Part shown: piece after piece, positions 44,277 through 54,881 of the stretch | How the letters are laid out: each line of letters begins with the position of its first letter | Position numbering within the stretch: position 1 is the stretch's first letter | DNA from: Halieaceae bacterium | Lineage (GTDB): Bacteria; Pseudomonadota; Gammaproteobacteria; Pseudomonadales; Halieaceae | Assembly: GCA_028280635.1 (NCBI GenBank) | Contig: JANQLM010000063.1 | Location: forward strand, 144,015 to 208,014 | Length of the DNA stretch: 64,000 bases | Direction of reading: 5' to 3' | The notes under the pieces: model-generated | What the model saw: the letters and a program-made list of their open reading frames with translations, nothing else | The model's database searches: none | Told to the model about the DNA's origin: nothing | Program-made: the position numbers and the translations under genes

Positions 44277-46993
44277 GACGCTGCCTCCCGGTCGCTGCCG
44301 ATGACCTGCGGGGGTCGCTGCCAGTCGCTGGCCACGCTCAACGGCACCCATTGGCCGCTGCGCAGTGCCAGGGTTTCCGGGTAACCCACCGCATAGCCGG
44401 CGCTGCCGGGTACCTGGCTGGCGTCGATACGCAGCTCCAGGGCGCAGCCTTCCAGGGTGACACCGTCGCCTTCTGCAAGGCCGAGGCTTTGCGCATCGTT
44501 CGGGTGCAGGTAGAGGTGAGCACGCCCGGCCCGTTCTGCCGGGCCGGCGCTCAGCCGGCTCAACTCGTCACTGCCAAACAGGTGGTGGCGGCCCTGCAGC
44601 AGCCATTGCCCGTCACGCCGGCGGAAAGCCTCGGGTCGCGGCGCCTCAGCTACCGCGGGCATTGTCAGCTCGTCTAGCAGGCGCGCGCCACCGCTGTCGC
44701 CCCGCAGCGCCCCGCCAATATCGGCCTGGAACTTGTGCAGTGACTGGTTGGAGTTCCAGCCCGGCGACCAGACGTAGCTCAGCAGGGCCGCCGGCCGGTC
44801 CGCTGCGGCGGAACCTTCCATGCTGTAGGCCAGTGCCGAGTCGCGGTCCTCGCTGAGCCTGGGTTCATGCACTGAGACATCCGCGGCCATGGCAGTGCGG
44901 CCGCTGTAACGGTGAGGCTGGCGCGGAATCTTCAGGCCTCGGCTGCGGAACTGGTGATCGGGTGCGGCCCGCATCACGCCCTGCAATACCGGGTCCTCAC
45001 CGGCCAGCGTCGGTACAATGTCGTCGAAGTGTTCGAGGGCGACCAAAGCGGTATTGCCGGCGGCGCGCGCCAGCGCCAGCAGCCATTGCCAACCGGGGCG
45101 GCGCGCCTCCGCTGGGGGGTGCACCGGGAAAGCGCGCTGGGCGCGACCCTCCTGGCTGACGAAGCTGGCCTCAGTTTCGGTAAAGGCGGCGGCGGGCAGC
45201 ACCAGGTCGCAGTACGCCAGGGTGCCGGTTTCCAGGCTGTCGATGCCGATCCAGATGGGAATTCGCTCGCGCAGCGCCTCGACGCGCTCCGGTGACAGGC
45301 GTCGCAGCAGGTCGTTCTCGAGAATGATCAGCACCTCGGCGCCGGAGGCTTCCAGGGACTCGAAGCTGGCATGGCTATCCCGGCACAGCAGCGCCTGGCC
45401 CAGGCTGTTGCACTCCGGTGTCGTGAAACTCAGCATCGCCTCCCTGCCGGCCCTGGCCAGCGCATTGGCGATGGCGGCCGCGCCGTCCAGCAGAGCGGCC
45501 GAACCGGCGCTGGCGCCGCTGATGACCAGCGGTCGCTGGGCCGCCAACAGGTCGTCCCGGATACGCAGAACGGCGGCATCACCGCTGGGCTCGCCGTCGA
45601 TGGCGGCGGCAATCTGGGCGGCCAGCCGGGCCTGGTCGTCCGCTACCAGGCGGTAGTGGCCGGCGGCGACGTCATCCAGGTCGGTGCTGCCGGCGCTGAC
45701 GATGTGCAGCGGGCTGCGGCGGTCCTGGGCCAGGTTGCGAATGGCGGCATCCTGCCAGGGCGCCAGCTTGAGTTCCGCGGCCAGGCGATAGGCCTCGTTG
45801 CGCACCGACTGGCGCAGGGCGAGGGCGGTGCGGGCGGCGACCTGGGTAAGATCTTCGCCCAGCACCAACACCGCATCTGCGGATTCGATATCCCGGTGGC
45901 TGGGATTGCGGGCGGCGCTGTTGACGAGATGCGACAGGCTGCGCTGTAGCAGCTTGTGCTCGCCATCGTCCATACCACTATTGAAACGCTCGGCACCCAC
46001 CAGGCGTTGCAGCAGCAGGTTGGCCTCTAGGCCGGCCCGCGGCGAACCGATCCCCGCCAGCCGTTTGCCTGCGATGCAATCTGCGAGCTGGGCCTGACAA
46101 GCAGCCTGGTCGAGGGCGCGGAAGCGGCCATCCGCCTCACGCCGCGCCGGGTAGTCGATACGCGGTGCGTCGTTGACGTGGTTGCCCCCGAAGCGGCCCC
46201 GGTCGCACAGGAAGTAGCCGTTGACCTCGTCGTTGTAGCGGTTGTGAATGCGCTTCAGCCGACCGTAGCGTTCACCGGGCAGGGTATTGCAGCCCACACC
46301 ACAGCCGGTGCATACCGACGGCGCCGACTGCAGGTCCCACTTGCGGGTGTAGTCGTGCACCAGGGATTTGTCGGTGAACACGCCGGTGGGACAGACCTCC
46401 ACCAGGTCGCCGGCGAAGGGGCTCTCCAGGGTGCCTTCCCGGTGGCGGCCGAAGTAGACGTGATCGTGGGCCGCGAGGGCGGCTAGGTCGGTACCGCCGG
46501 CGTAGTCCCGATAGAAGCGCGTGCAGCGGTAACAGGTGATGCAGCGATTCATCTCGTGATGGATCAGCGGGCCGAGATACTGGTTGCGGTAGGTTTTCTT
46601 GGTGCCGCGGTAGTGGCGATCCCGGTGGCCGGTCATCACCGTCATATCCTGCAGGTGGCACTCTCCGCCCTCGGCGCAGACCGGGCAGTCGTGGGGGTGA
46701 TCCACCATCAGCGACTCCACCACGGTGCGGCGGAAGGCGGCGGCGCGGTCGCCGGTGAGATCGATGATGGCGCCCTCGGTCACTGGCGTCATGCAGGCCA
46801 TGACGATGCGCCCGCGGGTATCCTCCTCATTCTGGTACTGCACCACCGCGCACTGACGGCAGGCGCCGATGGAGCCCATGGCCGGGTGCCAGCAGAAATA
46901 GGGCAGGTCCATGCCGAGTTCCAGGCAGGTCTCCAGCAGGTTGCCGCCGGCTTCCACTTCATAGTCCTGCCCATCGACCCTGATCACCGGCAT
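44273..46993 (-). CDS. nuoG: NADH-quinone oxidoreductase subunit G
   Basis: A 906-aa iron-sulfur subunit. The N-terminus has a 2Fe-2S ferredoxin domain (FCWHPAMGSIGACRQCAV), then the His-ligated cluster region (HPHDCPVCAEGGECHLQDM), CYRCTRFYRDYAGG, and a further CTGCGVGC cluster in the molybdopterin-like part. The length equals that of E. coli NuoG (~908). The start at 46993 (MPVIRVDGQDYEVEAGG) excludes a 94-residue unrelated extension. One base separates it from the nuoF stop. Confidence 0.96.
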   Translation of the reverse strand: MPVIRVDGQDYEVEAGGNLLETCLELGMDLPYFCWHPAMGSIGACRQCAVVQYQNEEDTRGRIVMACMTPVTEGAIIDLTGDRAAAFRRTVVESLMVDHPHDCPVCAEGGECHLQDMTVMTGHRDRHYRGTKKTYRNQYLGPLIHHEMNRCITCYRCTRFYRDYAGGTDLAALAAHDHVYFGRHREGTLESPFAGDLVEVCPTGVFTDKSLVHDYTRKWDLQSAPSVCTGCGVGCNTLPGERYGRLKRIHNRYNDEVNGYFLCDRGRFGGNHVNDAPRIDYPARREADGRFRALDQAACQAQLADCIAGKRLAGIGSPRAGLEANLLLQRLVGAERFNSGMDDGEHKLLQRSLSHLVNSAARNPSHRDIESADAVLVLGEDLTQVAARTALALRQSVRNEAYRLAAELKLAPWQDAAIRNLAQDRRSPLHIVSAGSTDLDDVAAGHYRLVADDQARLAAQIAAAIDGEPSGDAAVLRIRDDLLAAQRPLVISGASAGSAALLDGAAAIANALARAGREAMLSFTTPECNSLGQALLCRDSHASFESLEASGAEVLIILENDLLRRLSPERVEALRERIPIWIGIDSLETGTLAYCDLVLPAAAFTETEASFVSQEGRAQRAFPVHPPAEARRPGWQWLLALARAAGNTALVALEHFDDIVPTLAGEDPVLQGVMRAAPDHQFRSRGLKIPRQPHRYSGRTAMAADVSVHEPRLSEDRDSALAYSMEGSAAADRPAALLSYVWSPGWNSNQSLHKFQADIGGALRGDSGGARLLDELTMPAVAEAPRPEAFRRRDGQWLLQGRHHLFGSDELSRLSAGPAERAGRAHLYLHPNDAQSLGLAEGDGVTLEGCALELRIDASQVPGSAGYAVGYPETLALRSGQWVPLSVASDWQRPPQVIGSDREAAS

Positions 46994-46994
46994 C

Positions 46995-48284
46995 TCAGTG
47001 CACCTCCCGGTAAGGGCAGGTGCGTTCTTCGATATGGCGCAGGAAATCGTCGCGGAAGTACTTGAGCGCGGACTGCAGCGGCTCCATGGCGCCGGGCGCC
47101 AGCGCGCAGTGGGTATTGCCAATGGCGCCGATGTAGCTGACGTGCTGCTCCAGGGTGTCCATGTCCTCAAGTTGCCCACGGCCCTGCTCGATGTCGTCCA
47201 GCACCTGGGCGTTCCAGGGCAGGCCGTCGCGGCAGGGAGTGCAAAAGCCGCAGGACTCCTGGGCAAAAAACTCAATCAGGTTTTTGACAAAGCCCACCGG
47301 GCAGGTGCGATCGTCGAGAATGATCATGGTGCCGGTGCCCATGCGGCTGCCGGCTTTGCCGATGGTCTCGTAATCCATGGCCAGGTCGAGGTGCTCGTCC
47401 ACCAGGAAATCGGTGGAGCCGCCGCCTGGCAGAAAGCCGCGTAGCTGGTAGCCGTCCTCCATGCCGCCGGCCCTATCCTCGAGAATCTCGCGCACAGGGG
47501 TGCCGATCGGCAGCTCCCAGCAGCCCGGGTTTTTGACGCGGCCGCTGACGCCGTACAGCTTGGTGCCGGCGTCGCCGCCCAGGCCCAGCCCCTGGAACCA
47601 CTCGGGTCCGCGTTCGATGATATGGGGGATATTGCACAGGGTTTCGACGTTATTGACGATGGTCGGGCGTCCCCACAGCCCTGAGACCTGGGGGAAGGGC
47701 GGCTTGGCGCGCGGGTTGGCGCGTTTGCCCTCCAGGGAACTGATCAAGGCAGTTTCCTCACCGCAGATATAGCGCCCGGCGCTGGCGTGCACGTGCATTT
47801 CCAGGTGGTAACCCGAGCCAAGGATGTCGCGGCCCAGGTAGTTCTTGGCTTTGGCCTCGGCAATGGCCTCGCGCAGCAGTTGTGCCGCCTTCAGGTATTC
47901 CGCGCGGATGAAGATGTAGGCCACGTCGGCGCCGATGGTGTAGGCGGCGAGGATCATGCCCTCGATGAGCTGGTGTGGGTCGCACTCCAGCAGCAGCCGG
48001 TCCTTGAAGGTGCCGGGCTCCATTTCGTCGGCATTGCAGATCAGGTACTTGTGGCCGGGGCTGACGTTCTCCATCGGCACAAAGCTCCACTTCATACCGG
48101 TGGGAAAACCGGCGCCGCCGCGGCCACGCAGGCCGGAGTCTTTGACGATGTCCAGACAGTCGCCGGGTGCCAGGCCCGCCATGGCGCGCCGCAGCCCGCC
48201 GTAGCCGCCATTGGCTTCGTAGGCGGCAAGGTCGGTGGGCGAGCGATCGGCTCGCACGTTGCGGGTCAGGGGCAGCTCGCTCAT
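46995..48284 (-). CDS. nuoF: NADH-quinone oxidoreductase subunit F (NADH/FMN site)
   Basis: A 429-aa flavoprotein that oxidises NADH. GLRGRGGAGFPTGMKW binds NADH, the ICNADEMEPGTFKDR loop binds FMN, and ESCGFCTPCRDG plus a later Cys hold cluster N3. Homologous to the C-terminal part of HoxF, whose gene begins at the right edge of this window. Confidence 0.97.
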   Translation of the reverse strand: MSELPLTRNVRADRSPTDLAAYEANGGYGGLRRAMAGLAPGDCLDIVKDSGLRGRGGAGFPTGMKWSFVPMENVSPGHKYLICNADEMEPGTFKDRLLLECDPHQLIEGMILAAYTIGADVAYIFIRAEYLKAAQLLREAIAEAKAKNYLGRDILGSGYHLEMHVHASAGRYICGEETALISSLEGKRANPRAKPPFPQVSGLWGRPTIVNNVETLCNIPHIIERGPEWFQGLGLGGDAGTKLYGVSGRVKNPGCWELPIGTPVREILEDRAGGMEDGYQLRGFLPGGGSTDFLVDEHLDLAMDYETIGKAGSRMGTGTMIILDDRTCPVGFVKNLIEFFAQESCGFCTPCRDGLPWNAQVLDDIEQGRGQLEDMDTLEQHVSYIGAIGNTHCALAPGAMEPLQSALKYFRDDFLRHIEERTCPYREVH

Positions 48285-48799
48285 CCCGGTGTCGCCCCCT
48301 CGTCCTGTTCGAGAATGGCGGGGATGCGTTCCACCGTCACATCCTCGAACTTGTTGTCGCCCACCATCATCACCGGTGCGCGGTCGCAGGCGCCGAGGCA
48401 GGTGATGGGGAGCAGGGTGAAGCGACCGTCGCTGGTGGTCTGCCCCGGTTCGATACCGAGATGCTCGGTGACGGCCGCGCGAATACCCTCGCAGCCCTTG
48501 ATCCAGCAGCTCACGCTGTTGCAGACCAGGATGACCTTCTCACCCACCGGCTGGCGAAAGATCAGGTTGTAGAAGGTGGCAATGCCCTCCAGCTCCGCCG
48601 GCGGCATTTCCAGGTAGGCGGCCAGCGCTTCCAGGCAGTCGTCAGACACCCAGCGGCGGTGGGCCTGGACAATCTTCAGGGCATCGATCGCTACCGCGGC
48701 GCGGTAGGGGGCGTGGGCGATTTCGGCGTCGATCTCGGCGAGCTCGGCATCGCTGAGTGTGAGCGTCTCCGCCGGCAGGCTGTGCAGTTGCTCGCTCAT
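48281..48799 (-). CDS. nuoE: NADH-quinone oxidoreductase subunit E
   Basis: A 172-aa thioredoxin-like 2Fe-2S subunit. N1a ligands Cys93, Cys98 (VCNSVSCW) and Cys134, Cys138 (CLGACDRAP) are visible after the helical N-terminal domain. The ATG at 48799 overlaps the nuoCD stop (ATGA) and the stop overlaps nuoF. Confidence 0.96.
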   Translation of the reverse strand: MSEQLHSLPAETLTLSDAELAEIDAEIAHAPYRAAVAIDALKIVQAHRRWVSDDCLEALAAYLEMPPAELEGIATFYNLIFRQPVGEKVILVCNSVSCWIKGCEGIRAAVTEHLGIEPGQTTSDGRFTLLPITCLGACDRAPVMMVGDNKFEDVTVERIPAILEQDEGATPG

Positions 48800-50547
48800 C
48801 GGTCCACGTCCGCCATAACAAAATCGATGCTGGCAATGATGGCGATCAGGTCGGGAATCATCAGGCCACGGGACAGCAGCGGAATCTGCTGCAGCACCGC
48901 AAAAGAGGGTGTACGGATGCGCGTGCGATAACTGGTGGTGCCGCCGTCGCTCACCAGGTGGTAGCCGTTGAGCCCCTTGGTGGCCTCGATTGGCACGCAG
49001 GCCTCGCCCTGCGGTATCACCGGCCCCCAGCTCACGTTGAGGAAGTGGTGGATGAGGGTCTCGATATCCTTCAGCATGCGGTCCCGCGGCGGCGGGGTGG
49101 TGAGCTTGTGCTCGGACTTGTAGGGGCCCTCCGGCATATTGTCCAGGCACTGGCGGATGATGCCCAGGCTCTGGCGAATCTCCTCGATGCGCACCCGGGC
49201 GCGGTCATAACAGTCGCCGTTGTGAAACACTGGCACGTCGAAGTCGAATTGCTCGTAGCCGCCGTAGGGGCGGTCGCGGCGCAGGTCGAAGTCGACGCCG
49301 GTGGCGCGCAGGTTGGGGCCGGTAATGCCCCAGTCGATGGCCTCCTCGCTGGTGCAGCGGCCGATACCGACCGTGCGCTGCTTGAGAATGGAGTTCTGCA
49401 TGGCCATTTTTTCGTAGTGGTCCAGCCGCGCCGGCATGCTGTCGATGAATTCGCGGACCATCGTGTCCCAGCCCTCGGGCAGGTCCTGGGCGACGCCGCC
49501 AATCCGGAACCACGCCGGATGCATGCGGCCGCCGGTAATCGCCTCGACAATGCCGAACAGGCGCTCCCGATCGGCAAACATATAGAACACCGGTGACATC
49601 TGGCCCACGTCCTGGGCGAAGGTGCCGTAGAACACCAGATGGCTGGAAATACGGAACAGCTCTGAGAGCATGATGCGAATCACCTGGGCCCGCGGCGGCA
49701 CGCTGATACCGGCCAGGGTTTCCACCGTCTGCAGGTAGGCAAGGTTATTCATCACCCCGCCCAGGTAGTCGATGCGATCACTGTAGGGGATGTAGGAGTG
49801 CCAGGTCTGGCGCTCGCCCATTTTCTCGGCGCCGCGGTGGTGGTAGCCGATGTCCGGCACTGCATCGACCACGACCTCGCCGTCCAGTTGCAGCGCGATG
49901 CGGAATACACCGTGCACGCTGGGGTGGTTGGGCCCCAGGTTGAGGAACATGAACTCGGTGTCCTCGGTGGCCCGTTCCATGCCCCATTCTTCAGGCTGGA
50001 ACAACAATGCCTCCTGCTCGCGGTCCTGGCGATCAGCGTCGAGGCTGAAGGGTTCCATCTCCGTGGCGCGAGCCGGGTGTTCCTTGCGCAGGGCGTGGCC
50101 CTCCCAGGTGGGAGGCAGCAGGATGCGGCGCAGGTGCGGGTGGCCCGAGAAGCGGATGCCGAACATGTCCCAGGTTTCGCGCTCGTACCAGTTGGCGTTG
50201 GGCCAGATGTCGACCGCGCTGGGAACTTCTTCCGGTTCAAGCACGGCGACCTTGATGCGCAACTGGGCAAAGGGCGTGAGGCTCAGCAGGTGGTAGACCA
50301 CCGTGAAGTCGGCAGCCGGTTGGCCGTCCCGGTGCTCGCGCAGCCGCTCGTCGATCCCGAACAGGTCGTAGAGCATGGGGTAGTCGGGTTTGAGCTCGCG
50401 CAGAACACTGAGCAGTTCGTTAGCCGGCACCCAGTAGGTGGGGGTGCCGTCGGGGCAGTCCTGGCGCGCGAACCGGTCCGCGCCAAAGCGCGTCTTTGCG
50501 ACGTCTTCAGCTGTGCCTGCGCTGTCGGTCAAGCCTGCGCCAAGCAT
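48796..50547 (-). CDS. nuoC: NADH-quinone oxidoreductase fused subunit C/D
   Basis: A 583-aa fusion of NuoC (N-terminal ~190, with [20 protein letters not shown]) and NuoD (from ~200, with [16 protein letters not shown] and [13 protein letters not shown] near the quinone pocket). The fused form is typical of many gammaproteobacteria. It lies 45 bp from nuoB, the only notable gap in the operon besides nuoJ/nuoI. Confidence 0.96.
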   Translation of the reverse strand: MLGAGLTDSAGTAEDVAKTRFGADRFARQDCPDGTPTYWVPANELLSVLRELKPDYPMLYDLFGIDERLREHRDGQPAADFTVVYHLLSLTPFAQLRIKVAVLEPEEVPSAVDIWPNANWYERETWDMFGIRFSGHPHLRRILLPPTWEGHALRKEHPARATEMEPFSLDADRQDREQEALLFQPEEWGMERATEDTEFMFLNLGPNHPSVHGVFRIALQLDGEVVVDAVPDIGYHHRGAEKMGERQTWHSYIPYSDRIDYLGGVMNNLAYLQTVETLAGISVPPRAQVIRIMLSELFRISSHLVFYGTFAQDVGQMSPVFYMFADRERLFGIVEAITGGRMHPAWFRIGGVAQDLPEGWDTMVREFIDSMPARLDHYEKMAMQNSILKQRTVGIGRCTSEEAIDWGITGPNLRATGVDFDLRRDRPYGGYEQFDFDVPVFHNGDCYDRARVRIEEIRQSLGIIRQCLDNMPEGPYKSEHKLTTPPPRDRMLKDIETLIHHFLNVSWGPVIPQGEACVPIEATKGLNGYHLVSDGGTTSYRTRIRTPSFAVLQQIPLLSRGLMIPDLIAIIASIDFVMADVDR

Positions 50548-50592
50548 ACGGGCCTCGCTGCGTGTTACCGCGAAATGTAGTTCGGTACTCCC

Positions 50593-51231
50593 CTAGATGT
50601 GGTCCGGACTCCTTAGTTCTGTTTGTTGGCTTCGCTCCTCGAGGAGGCGATCACGCTGGCTGGGCAACTTCGGCTTGATAACCGTTTGGTCGCCGACCAC
50701 CCAGCTCAGTGGCCGCCTCTCTTGTTTCACTGCGTCCTGCAACATCATCAGCCCCTGCATCAGGGCCTCAGGTCGCGGCGGACAGCCGGGGACGTAAACG
50801 TCCACCGGGATAAACTTGTCGACTCCCTGCACCACGCTGTAGATGTCGTACATGCCACCGGAGTTGGCGCAGGATCCCATGGAGATGATCCAGCGCGGCT
50901 CCAGCAACTGGTCGTACAGGTGCTGTACCACCGGCGCCATCTTGCGGAAGCAGGTGCCGGAGATCACCATCAGGTCCGCCTGGCGAGGGGTGGCGCGGAT
51001 GACTTCCGAGCCAAAGCGCGCGATGTCGTGACGGCTGGTGAAGGACGTGGCCATTTCCACGTAGCAGCAGGACAGGCCGAAATTGAACGGCCACAGGGAG
51101 TGTGCCCGGCCCCAGGCGATCAGGTCTTCCAGGCGGGCAAACATCACATTGCGCTTGACGTACTGCTCGATGTCGGCGCTGCCGGGGCTGTTGGCGATAA
51201 CGTCTTCCGGACGACTAAGGCTCCACTCCAT
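50593..51231 (-). CDS. nuoB: NADH-quinone oxidoreductase subunit B (cluster N2)
   Basis: A 212-aa subunit carrying the last cluster, N2. Ligands are visible in [19 protein letters not shown] and PGCPPRPE. The ATG at 51231 shares one base with the nuoA stop; a 27-residue upstream extension is out of family. Confidence 0.96.
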   Translation of the reverse strand: MEWSLSRPEDVIANSPGSADIEQYVKRNVMFARLEDLIAWGRAHSLWPFNFGLSCCYVEMATSFTSRHDIARFGSEVIRATPRQADLMVISGTCFRKMAPVVQHLYDQLLEPRWIISMGSCANSGGMYDIYSVVQGVDKFIPVDVYVPGCPPRPEALMQGLMMLQDAVKQERRPLSWVVGDQTVIKPKLPSQRDRLLEERSQQTELRSPDHI

Positions 51232-51641
51232 CAGGGCGCTTCCCCGATAGGCGGTGCGCCCTCCAGCCCGAGCCGGGTCTTCTGTCCCCAGTCCAATGCG
51301 CCGGAGCGCCACTCGTACACCAGTGCGACTGCGAGTACCACGATGAACACCATGATGGCGGCGTAGCCCTGCCAGCCCAGTTCAAAGAAGGCGATGGCCC
51401 AGGCAAAGATGAACACGGTCTCCAGATCGAAGATCACGAAAAAGATGGCAATCAGGTAAAACTCGACGGAGAGCTGTACTTGCGAAGAACCCACCGATAC
51501 AACGCCCGACTCAAAGGGCATATTGGTCGCCTTGTTGGCACGGCGCTGGCCCAGCAGCCAGGACAGGCCCAGCATGGTTGCGACCAGTAGAATCACCGCG
51601 CCGAAATAGACGATGAACGGCAGTAGTTCCGTACTTCGCAA
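51231..51641 (-). CDS. nuoA: NADH-quinone oxidoreductase subunit A
   Basis: A 136-aa three-helix subunit, first gene of the operon. [20 protein letters not shown] followed by [20 protein letters not shown] is diagnostic. I place the start at TTG 51641 because GAGGGGTGA lies 3-11 bp upstream; the in-frame GTG at 51647 would sit directly on the ribosome-binding site. Confidence 0.93.
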   Translation of the reverse strand: MRSTELLPFIVYFGAVILLVATMLGLSWLLGQRRANKATNMPFESGVVSVGSSQVQLSVEFYLIAIFFVIFDLETVFIFAWAIAFFELGWQGYAAIMVFIVVLAVALVYEWRSGALDWGQKTRLGLEGAPPIGEAP

Positions 51642-51991
51642 ATTCACCCCTCGGTATTTATTGTTATTTCAGGTGTTTGTTGTCATGCAGGTCAACGCCT
51701 GCTTGCCCGGGTTACCCCTGCGCCGGGCCGCGCAGATATTTCTAGAAACTCTAGCCCAGTTAGCGGTAAACGCAAGAAGGCGACCTGGCAGTCTTTCGAC
51801 ACCAGGTCGATGGGACTGGAGGCGATGATGCCGGGAAAGCCGCCTGGGTCCTGGCCGGCATGCGCCCGCGCTGCGTCTTCATCGGCTTGAGACGCTAGCG
51901 GGCCCGAGGCTGCTTTCGGTTGGGCCACGCTGGTCACTCGGTGGACTGTGGTTATACTCTGTGGCCCAGTGTATTAGCGTGGAGATCCGCC
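51642..51991. other. 350-bp intergenic region holding the nuo promoter
   Basis: It separates nuoA (minus) from a secreted amidohydrolase (plus). It contains TTGACC on the minus strand but no well-placed -10, a hairpin-capable GCAGG-TCAACG-CCTGC, and palindrome TTTCTAGAAA (51739-51748). No convincing gene is seen. Confidence 0.4.
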
Positions 51992-53389
51992 GTGCATCTA
52001 TTCGTACCGAGATTTTCCGCGGTTCGCGGCCTCGTATTGTCGTTGGTCTGCCTCTGTAGTGCTCATTCTGGTGCGGATACGGCGCTGGTGGGCGGCCGCC
52101 TGATCGACGGCTTTGGCCACCGGCCGATCGCAGACAGTGTGATCCTGGTAAAGAATGGCCTCATCGAGCAGGTGGGTACGGTGGATACCCTGCCGGTGCC
52201 CGCCGGTTACGCGGTGATATCCACCGAGGGCATGGACGTGTTGCCGGGGCTGTGGGAAAACCACGCCCACCTGATGCTGGCGGGCCATTCCGACTACAGC
52301 CACTGGGATCCGACCTACATCGATCGTTTTGGCAGCGAGATCATGCCGGCCAGCGCGGTACAGCTGCTGTTGGCGGGGATCACCACCGCCCGCGACCTGG
52401 GTGCCCCGCTGGAACCCTCCATCTCCGTGAAGCGGCGCATCGAGTCCGGCGAGATTCCCGGGCCGCGGCTGTTCGTGTCCGGGCCGTTCATCCAGGACAA
52501 GCCCTACCCGGGCACGGAGGCCTTCCGCTGGGGAGTGGACAGCCCCAGCGACGGGCGTCGTAAGGTGAAGCGCCTGGCGGAGGCGGGTGTGGACATCATC
52601 AAGTTGATCGACCAGGACAAGATGGAGTTGGGTGAGGCAAAAGCGGTAGTAGACGAAGCCCACAAGCACGGTCTCAAGGTCGTGGCGCACTCTCACCGCC
52701 CCTCGGAAATCCGCCGTGGGCTGGAAATCGGGGTCGACAATTTTGAGCACACCGGGCTGACGACCGCGCCCGAATACCCCCCGGATGTGATTGAAATGCT
52801 GCGGGAGCGCACCGCCACCGGCCGGGTCGCCGGTGGCCCCCTGTTCTGGACCCCCACCGTTGAGGGTTTGTGGAACTACCCCCACACAGTGGCCAACCCG
52901 GAGAAGCTGGACGATACCTGTTGGCACCGGGGCCTGGCGCCCGACACCATCGCGGACATCCGGCAGTCCATCGAACAGCCGGGCCAGTTGGGCTATATGC
53001 AGCTCACGCCGCTGCGCAAGCCCACCCTGAAACGTAAGATCGCCCAGCTACGGGAAGCGGGTGTGGTGTTCCTGGTGGGCACCGATAGCGGAATCCCCAT
53101 GAAGTTTCACTGTCAGAGCACCTGGAATGAAATGGACGTCTGGGTGCGGGTGATGGGCATTCCGGCGATGGACACGATTCGCGCCGCCACCTACTGGGGC
53201 GCGGTGATGATGGGTGTCTCTGATAAATGGGGCACTGTGTCGGCGGGCAAGTACGCCGATATCATTGCCGTGCGCGGTGATGTGCTGCGCCACATCAACC
53301 TGTTGTCACGGGTGGATTTCGTGATGAAGGGCGGTGTGGTCTACAAGCAGGACGGCCTGCCAGTGGAATCGGCGCTGGCAGCCCGCTAG
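51992..53389 (+). CDS. Secreted amidohydrolase family protein
   Basis: A 465-aa imidazolonepropionase-like amidohydrolase. Signal peptide (VRGLVLSLVCLCSAHSGA), then DVLPGLWENHAHLML with the HxH metal pair, VVAHSHRPSEIRRGLEIGVD, and VGTDSGIP with the late catalytic Asp. Likely a periplasmic metal-dependent amidase or peptidase (prolidase-like members occur); substrate unknown. The start is GTG 51992, with GGAGAT ending 6-7 bp upstream; an earlier in-frame ATG at 51920 lacks both site and sense. Confidence 0.83.
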   Translation: MHLFVPRFSAVRGLVLSLVCLCSAHSGADTALVGGRLIDGFGHRPIADSVILVKNGLIEQVGTVDTLPVPAGYAVISTEGMDVLPGLWENHAHLMLAGHSDYSHWDPTYIDRFGSEIMPASAVQLLLAGITTARDLGAPLEPSISVKRRIESGEIPGPRLFVSGPFIQDKPYPGTEAFRWGVDSPSDGRRKVKRLAEAGVDIIKLIDQDKMELGEAKAVVDEAHKHGLKVVAHSHRPSEIRRGLEIGVDNFEHTGLTTAPEYPPDVIEMLRERTATGRVAGGPLFWTPTVEGLWNYPHTVANPEKLDDTCWHRGLAPDTIADIRQSIEQPGQLGYMQLTPLRKPTLKRKIAQLREAGVVFLVGTDSGIPMKFHCQSTWNEMDVWVRVMGIPAMDTIRAATYWGAVMMGVSDKWGTVSAGKYADIIAVRGDVLRHINLLSRVDFVMKGGVVYKQDGLPVESALAAR

Positions 53390-53458
53390 TCGATCCGGCC
53401 TAACGTTTCGTACCACGCGCGCTACCCGACACACACTCAACCACATGCTGGAGACCTC

Positions 53459-54295
53459 ATGACACAAGCGTATGAACCCCCCAAGGTCTGGACCTGGGAC
53501 TCGGAAAGCGGCGGCCGCTTTGCCAACATCAACCGGCCGATCGCGGGCGCCACCCACGATAAGGAACTGCCGGTGGGCAGGCACCCCATCCAGCTTTATT
53601 CCCTGGGCACGCCCAATGGGGTCAAGGTCACCATCATGCTTGAGGAGTTGTTGGCACTGGGTCACGAGGGCGCCGAGTACGATGCCTGGATCATCAACAT
53701 TGGTGAAGGTGAGCAGTTTTCCTCGGGCTTTGTGGGGGTGAACCCAAATTCCAAGATCCCGGCGATGGTGGATCGCAGTGGTGAAACGCCCCTGCGCCTG
53801 TTCGAATCCGGCGCCATGCTCATCCACCTGGCGGAGAAGTTTGGCGAGTTCCTGCCGACGGACACGGCCGCCCGCGCCGAGACGCTGTGCTGGCTGATGT
53901 GGCAGATGGGCAGTGCACCTTTCCTGGGGGGCGGCTTCGGACATTTTTACGCCTACGCGCCGGAGAAGTGGGAATACCCCATCAACCGCTACGCCATGGA
54001 AGTGAAGCGCCAGCTCGACGTGCTGGACCGCAATCTCGCGGAACGCGAGTACCTGGCGGGCGATCACTACAGCATCGCCGATATGGCCACCTGGCCCTGG
54101 TATGGGGTGCTGGTGACCGGCAAGATCTACGAAGCCCAGGAGTTCCTGGAGGTGGAGTCCTACCAGAACGTGATGCGCTGGGCCAACCAGCTGAAGGAGC
54201 GCCCTGCGGTGCAGCGCGGGCGCCGGGTGAACACCAGCTGGGGCGACGAGGAGCTGCAGGTGCCCGAGCGCCACGACGCCAGCGATATCTCCTGA
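53459..54295 (+). CDS. yghU: Glutathione S-transferase YghU (disulfide-bond reductase)
   Basis: A 278-aa Nu-class GST. It follows E. coli YghU closely: YEPPKVWTWDSESGGRFANI, LYSLGTPNGVKVTIMLEELL, NPNSKIPAMVDRSG and FLGGGFGHFYAYAPEKWEY. YghU binds two glutathiones and reduces disulfides and organic hydroperoxides in the cytoplasm. GGAGAC precedes the ATG. No operon partner beyond the next gene, 18 bp downstream. Confidence 0.93.
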   Translation: MTQAYEPPKVWTWDSESGGRFANINRPIAGATHDKELPVGRHPIQLYSLGTPNGVKVTIMLEELLALGHEGAEYDAWIINIGEGEQFSSGFVGVNPNSKIPAMVDRSGETPLRLFESGAMLIHLAEKFGEFLPTDTAARAETLCWLMWQMGSAPFLGGGFGHFYAYAPEKWEYPINRYAMEVKRQLDVLDRNLAEREYLAGDHYSIADMATWPWYGVLVTGKIYEAQEFLEVESYQNVMRWANQLKERPAVQRGRRVNTSWGDEELQVPERHDASDIS

Positions 54296-54313
54296 CACTC
54301 TTCGGAGCCCGCC

Positions 54314-54772
54314 ATGGCAAATATCGGCCACGCCTTCTACCGCTACCTGCTCAACCCGGTGGCGCGCTGCCTGCTGCGCTCGCCTTTGCACGGCATTGCC
54401 AGCAAGAACATCGCTATCGTGCATTTCACCGGCCGCAAGAGCGGCCGCGCTCTCAATACCCCGCTTAGCTATACCCGGGACGGGGACCTGGTGCGGCTGC
54501 TCTCCAGCACCAACACCACCTGGTGGAAGAACTTCCGCGGCGGTGAGAAGCCCGTGGAAGTTGAGATAGCCGGCCGGCGCCATGCCGGGAGCGCCACCCT
54601 GTACGAGGGTGACAGCCCGGCCCTGCGCGATGGGGTGGCCGCGTTCTTGGCTGCCCTGCCCCGTGACGCGGTGGTTTATGGGGTCAAACTGGACAGTGAC
54701 CGCAGGCCGGTCGCTGCCAGCCTGGAGGCGGCGGCGCCACGGCTGGTGCTGGTGGAGATAAAACTGGCCTGA
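54314..54772 (+). CDS. Deazaflavin-type nitroreductase (DDN-like) family protein
   Basis: A 152-aa split-beta-barrel protein. IAIVHFTGRKSGRALNTPLS, then WWKNFRGGEKPVEVEIAGRR, matches the nitroreductase/F420H2-dependent (DDN/FDOR) family. Members bind F420, FMN or fatty acids; the cofactor here is not evident, and no F420 genes are in the window. It follows yghU by 18 bp and probably shares its transcript. Confidence 0.75.
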   Translation: MANIGHAFYRYLLNPVARCLLRSPLHGIASKNIAIVHFTGRKSGRALNTPLSYTRDGDLVRLLSSTNTTWWKNFRGGEKPVEVEIAGRRHAGSATLYEGDSPALRDGVAAFLAALPRDAVVYGVKLDSDRRPVAASLEAAAPRLVLVEIKLA

Positions 54773-54881
54773 AAGCCGCTATTGGCGTGGCTTCCAGCTT
54801 TTCTCGTGAACTGGTTCACAAAATGGGAAGCCTTTTCCGCCCGATTTCACTTGCCGGTGCTATACGTCAGGTGGAGTCGGA

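Noticed and set aside
43305..44384. Plus-strand frame of 359 codons opposite nuoH
   Set aside because: Gln/His-rich shadow of nuoH; no homology visible.
51692..51937. Minus-strand 81-codon frame upstream of nuoA
   Set aside because: GTG start without ribosome-binding site and no recognisable product; kept as intergenic.
53306..54583. Minus-strand frame of 425 codons opposite yghU
   Set aside because: Shadow of yghU and its neighbours, with no domain signal.
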